From NCBI GenBank assembly GCA_022508705.1, contig JAFLUO010000035.1, forward strand, positions 1-15,958: DNA of 15,958 nt. The letters run 5' to 3'. A model generated the notes under the pieces. That model was not told where the DNA came from, made no database searches, and saw nothing but the letters and a program-made list of their open reading frames with translations. Numbering within the stretch: the first letter of the stretch is position 1; each line of letters opens with the position of its first letter. Source of the DNA: Oscillospiraceae bacterium. GTDB lineage: Bacteria; Bacillota; Clostridia; Oscillospirales; Acutalibacteraceae. Below are positions 14,420 through 15,958 of this stretch, in pieces. A program made the translations under genes and the position numbers.

Positions 14420-14740
14420 TTACGGTGTAAGACAGGCGTTGTCTGTATCATATATTTCCACCTTTCTCAAATAGGAAATACCGTTCTTTGCTCTCTCAAA
14501 AGTGAGCGTCAGCATTGCTCCTTCTTCGATTTCGGGGATGCCGAGATAGCCGGTATTCTGCCAAGCGGAAGCCATAACTTTACTGCCATCTTCAAAAGTG
14601 AAGTAGGCAAGAACGTTTCTGTTCTTGCCCCAACGCTTGTAATCAAGCCGTGCAGTAAACACGCCGTCACGCTCGCTTGTTTTGTAATCGTCAACGTAAA
14701 TACCCTGTTCTATGAATTGTTTGAATGAATATGCTCTCAT
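14420..14740 (-). CDS. Element protein of unknown function (106 aa)
   Basis: The protein starts MRAYSFKQFIEQGIYVDDYK and looks rich in beta strands (NRNVLAYFTFEDGSKVMASA, then GAMLTLTFERAKNGISYLRK). It has no cysteine cluster near its start, no signal peptide and no membrane segment. I do not recognise the family. The alternating strands and single-domain size would suit a small beta-barrel, for example OB-like, but that is a guess. I chose the start at 14740 because AGAAGGAG lies about ten bases before it. The longer frame to 14815 would run back through a terminator hairpin. It sits between the 298-aa gene and the oriT-like region, so it probably belongs to the transfer or maintenance functions. 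Confidence 0.68.
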   Translation of the reverse strand: MRAYSFKQFIEQGIYVDDYKTSERDGVFTARLDYKRWGKNRNVLAYFTFEDGSKVMASAWQNTGYLGIPEIEEGAMLTLTFERAKNGISYLRKVEIYDTDNACLTP

Positions 14741-14772
14741 AAATAAATTCTCCTTCTGTTTGATTTTGGGCA

Positions 14773-14812
14773 TAAAAATAACACCTACCGATTTTGCTTC
14801 AATAGGTGCTAT
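14773..14812 (-). terminator. Terminator or attenuator after the 298-aa gene
   Basis: On the - strand TAGCACCTAT and GTAGGTGTTA form a roughly ten-pair stem, with G-U pairs, around a loop of about 13 bases. TTTTTATG follows. It starts at the stop codon of the 298-aa gene and lies upstream of the 106-aa gene. No clear promoter is seen after it, so the downstream mob operon may depend on partial read-through. Confidence 0.65.
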
Positions 14813-15708
14813 CAAATGATTTTCTTGTTTTCGAAGCCGTAATCCTCGCCGGTAAACTTCTCATAAGCCAAACCGATTTTACGGATACGCTTCAGAACGC
14901 CGCTATGGTTTTTGTAACCCAGCTTTTCGGCAATCTCTTCAAGCGTATTGCCCTCCATACGCATTTGGAGAATTGCCATATCTTTTTCATTGAGCATCGA
15001 TTTGAATTCGTCCACCAATACCTGCGCCGTAACATCCGTTTCAATATCCTGACTGCTATCCGGCATATCCCATTCCTGCCCGTTGTGGCTTTCAGCGTAG
15101 TCTTCCTGAAATCCCTCAAGGGAAATTGTTGGGTGTTTGGTGCGGGTATGATACCACTTTCGGTAAAAATCCGTTTTTTGCCGACTGTCCCGAAAATCGA
15201 AATCCTCGAAGCATCTGAATTCTTTTGCCACTTGAATAGCTGCATTCATATTATACTTCTCCATCACCTTCGGTACGATATACCGCAGATAAATGTCGAT
15301 TTCCCCTTCGGAAACATAACCCATATCTTCATCGTAACCATCATACAACTTTTCCAAGTCAGGAATGATTCCTTCGATGGTCAGCTCATTGATCCAGTAT
15401 TCAGGATTATGGGCAAGCTTCCAAGCGGGATCGTAACCGGAATATATCTCCATATACTCCTCAAATCCCATATACGGCCATACCATATATGCCGTGGCAT
15501 CATAAATCAGCAGCATAAACAGATCGCTTTCGACGATATCACAAGCCGCAGGGTCGTGCAGCAGTTTTTGCGGATTGCGGGGAATGGAATTTAGTTCTGC
15601 GCCGCATCTTTGCAGAATGCTTTTTGGGATAAAATAGTAAAACGGAATATATTCCGAGTGGCGAAACGGGGTGAGCGAACTGTCCGACCTTAATCTTTGC
15701 AATAGCAT
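14812..15708 (-). CDS. Element protein with C-terminal sigma-region-4-like helix-turn-helix
   Basis: The 298-aa protein has no recognisable domain in its first about 225 residues, which are rich in aromatic and acidic residues (FMLLIYDATAYMVWPYMGFE at 64-83). The C-terminus, about 230-282, resembles sigma-70 region 4 or a related helix-turn-helix: LNEKDMAILQMRMEGNTLEE, then IAEKLGYKNHSGVLKRIRKI. It could be a sigma-like activator, an anti-repressor or a DNA-binding replication or transfer factor of the element. A sigma region 2 is not visible, so a standard sigma factor is unlikely. GGAGG precedes the ATG, with an extended -10 upstream and a terminator at its end, so it is probably monocistronic. 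A 262-aa open frame on the opposite strand (14806-15594) is its shadow. Confidence 0.72.
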   Translation of the reverse strand: MLLQRLRSDSSLTPFRHSEYIPFYYFIPKSILQRCGAELNSIPRNPQKLLHDPAACDIVESDLFMLLIYDATAYMVWPYMGFEEYMEIYSGYDPAWKLAHNPEYWINELTIEGIIPDLEKLYDGYDEDMGYVSEGEIDIYLRYIVPKVMEKYNMNAAIQVAKEFRCFEDFDFRDSRQKTDFYRKWYHTRTKHPTISLEGFQEDYAESHNGQEWDMPDSSQDIETDVTAQVLVDEFKSMLNEKDMAILQMRMEGNTLEEIAEKLGYKNHSGVLKRIRKIGLAYEKFTGEDYGFENKKII

Positions 15709-15793
15709 TTTCTTTGCCTCCTTTCCGAGGATAGTGTCCTCTATTTAATTATCGACATAAGCCATATATAATTGTTCTTGCTTTTCGCAAATA

Positions 15794-15802
15794 ATTATAT
15801 CA
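15794..15802 (-). promoter_or_regulatory. Extended -10 promoter of the 298-aa gene
   Basis: On the - strand the sequence TGATATAAT gives a perfect -10 (15794-15799) with the upstream TG of extended -10 promoters (15801-15802). No good -35 stands at 17 bases (TTTTAT). It would give a leader of about 80 bases that holds a small hairpin, GAGGA-TCCTC at 15727-15741, next to the ribosome binding site. Confidence 0.55.
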
Positions 15803-15835
15803 TATTTTACTGTCCAATAAAACTCCCTTTGCCGC

Positions 15836-15891
15836 AAAAACAAAAAAGCCCCGAAGAGAAAGCAGAACTAACTGCGATCCCTTCGGGGCTT
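15836..15891 (-). terminator. Intrinsic terminator of an upstream minus-strand transcript
   Basis: AAGCCCCGAAG (15881-15891 read on the - strand) and CTTCGGGGCTT (15846-15856) form an 11-bp GC-rich stem. Its 24-base loop holds an inner GCAG/CTGC hairpin. TTTTTT-G-TTTTT follows on the - strand. It ends whatever gene enters from the right edge and separates it from the 298-aa gene. Confidence 0.85.
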
Positions 15892-15897
15892 AGTATA

Positions 15898-15957
15898 TCA
15901 TCGGTACATTCGACTTTTAGAAATTGTTTTCCTAAAATAAAGCGGACAATTTCTAAT
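15898..15957 (-). CDS. Possible C-terminal end of a gene outside the window
   Basis: On the - strand a frame open from the window edge reads about 19 residues, ending in ISKSRMYR and TGA, just seven bases before the terminator stem. A stop directly before a terminator is what a real gene end looks like. The stretch also contains an 11-bp inverted repeat and is too short to identify. A second frame is open here too, so the assignment is tentative. Confidence 0.3.
   Translation of the reverse strand: MRNCPLYFRKTISKSRMYR
15917..15956. repeat. 11-bp inverted repeat near the right edge
   Basis: TTAGAAATTGT (15917-15927) and its perfect complement ACAATTTCTAA (15946-15956) flank an 18-base spacer. 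It may be an operator, a recombination site or part of the end of the next gene. The window stops two bases beyond it. Confidence 0.6.
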
Positions 15958-15958
15958 C

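Larger units (their letters stand above)
9754..15958 (-). mobile_element. Integrated mobilizable element (left arm, incomplete)
   Basis: All genes here are on the - strand and form a mobilization and integration set: serine recombinase, 87-aa protein, ParB-like protein, relaxase, ribbon-helix-helix accessory protein, hairpin-rich candidate oriT, a 106-aa protein and a 298-aa HTH protein. No coupling ATPase, VirB4 or other secretion genes are in the window, so it is either a mobilizable element or one arm of a conjugative one. The left boundary is placed after the tRNA-Pro terminator (between about 9754 and 9804) only because the recombinase ends there. No att repeats can be confirmed, because the other end is outside the window. 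Confidence 0.75.

Noticed and set aside
14806..15594. A 262-aa open frame on the + strand opposite the 298-aa gene
   Set aside because: It lies entirely antisense to a gene with a good ribosome binding site and an HTH-like C-terminus. Its translation shows no domain and no ribosome binding signal fits it.
1..15958. CRISPR array, defence island or biosynthetic cluster
   Set aside because: No regularly spaced repeats were found, and no nuclease-effector, toxin-antitoxin, restriction-modification or large synthase genes are encoded here.

Overview
The window looks like chromosomal DNA of a low-to-moderate GC Gram-positive anaerobe of the Clostridia, probably an Oscillospiraceae/Ruminococcus-type gut bacterium. 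The evidence is the NrdR tail, an L27 protein with the Firmicutes-type cleavable N-terminal extension next to its Prp protease, a transmembrane PASTA protein related to Firmicutes PASTA kinases, a secreted dockerin-bearing protein, and a clostridial-type mobilizable element with a large serine recombinase. Genus-level placement is inference.

Region 1 (1-9711) is core-like chromosome. It opens with the 3' end of nrdR (+), then a secreted transglutaminase-like/dockerin protein (+). That gene converges through a bidirectional terminator on the minus-strand rplU-prp-rpmA operon, which has a clear promoter and an L21-leader-like 5' UTR. Next on the minus strand are a zinc-ribbon/PASTA membrane protein whose kinase domain has lost its catalytic motifs, and a tight four-gene operon running XRE regulator, DtxR/MntR-like metalloregulator, HI0933-family flavoprotein, COG2509 FAD protein. 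Divergent from that operon are ogt (O6-alkylguanine repair) and an alpha/beta hydrolase (+). A tRNA-Pro(CGG) gene with its own promoter and a strong terminator closes the region.

Region 2 (about 9754 to the end) is one arm of an integrated mobilizable element, all on the minus strand. In transcription order it holds: a possible gene tail with terminator at the right edge, a 298-aa protein with a sigma-region-4-like C-terminal helix-turn-helix, a terminator/attenuator, a 106-aa protein of unknown function, a hairpin-rich candidate oriT, a ribbon-helix-helix relaxosome (MobC-like) protein, a MOBP-type relaxase, a solo ParB-like protein, an 87-aa protein, and a large serine recombinase ending close to the tRNA-Pro terminator. 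Overlapping genes from MobC to the recombinase suggest one mobilization/integration transcript. The right end of the element is outside the window, and no conjugative ATPase or secretion genes are seen.

Most notable are the predicted catalytically dead PASTA pseudokinase, the candidate oriT, the unassigned 298-aa and 106-aa element proteins, the D/C hybrid metal site of the DtxR-family regulator co-transcribed with two orphan flavoproteins, and the dockerin-tagged transglutaminase-like protein. No CRISPR array, insertion sequence or rRNA was seen, and no gene-free stretch exceeds 300 bases.
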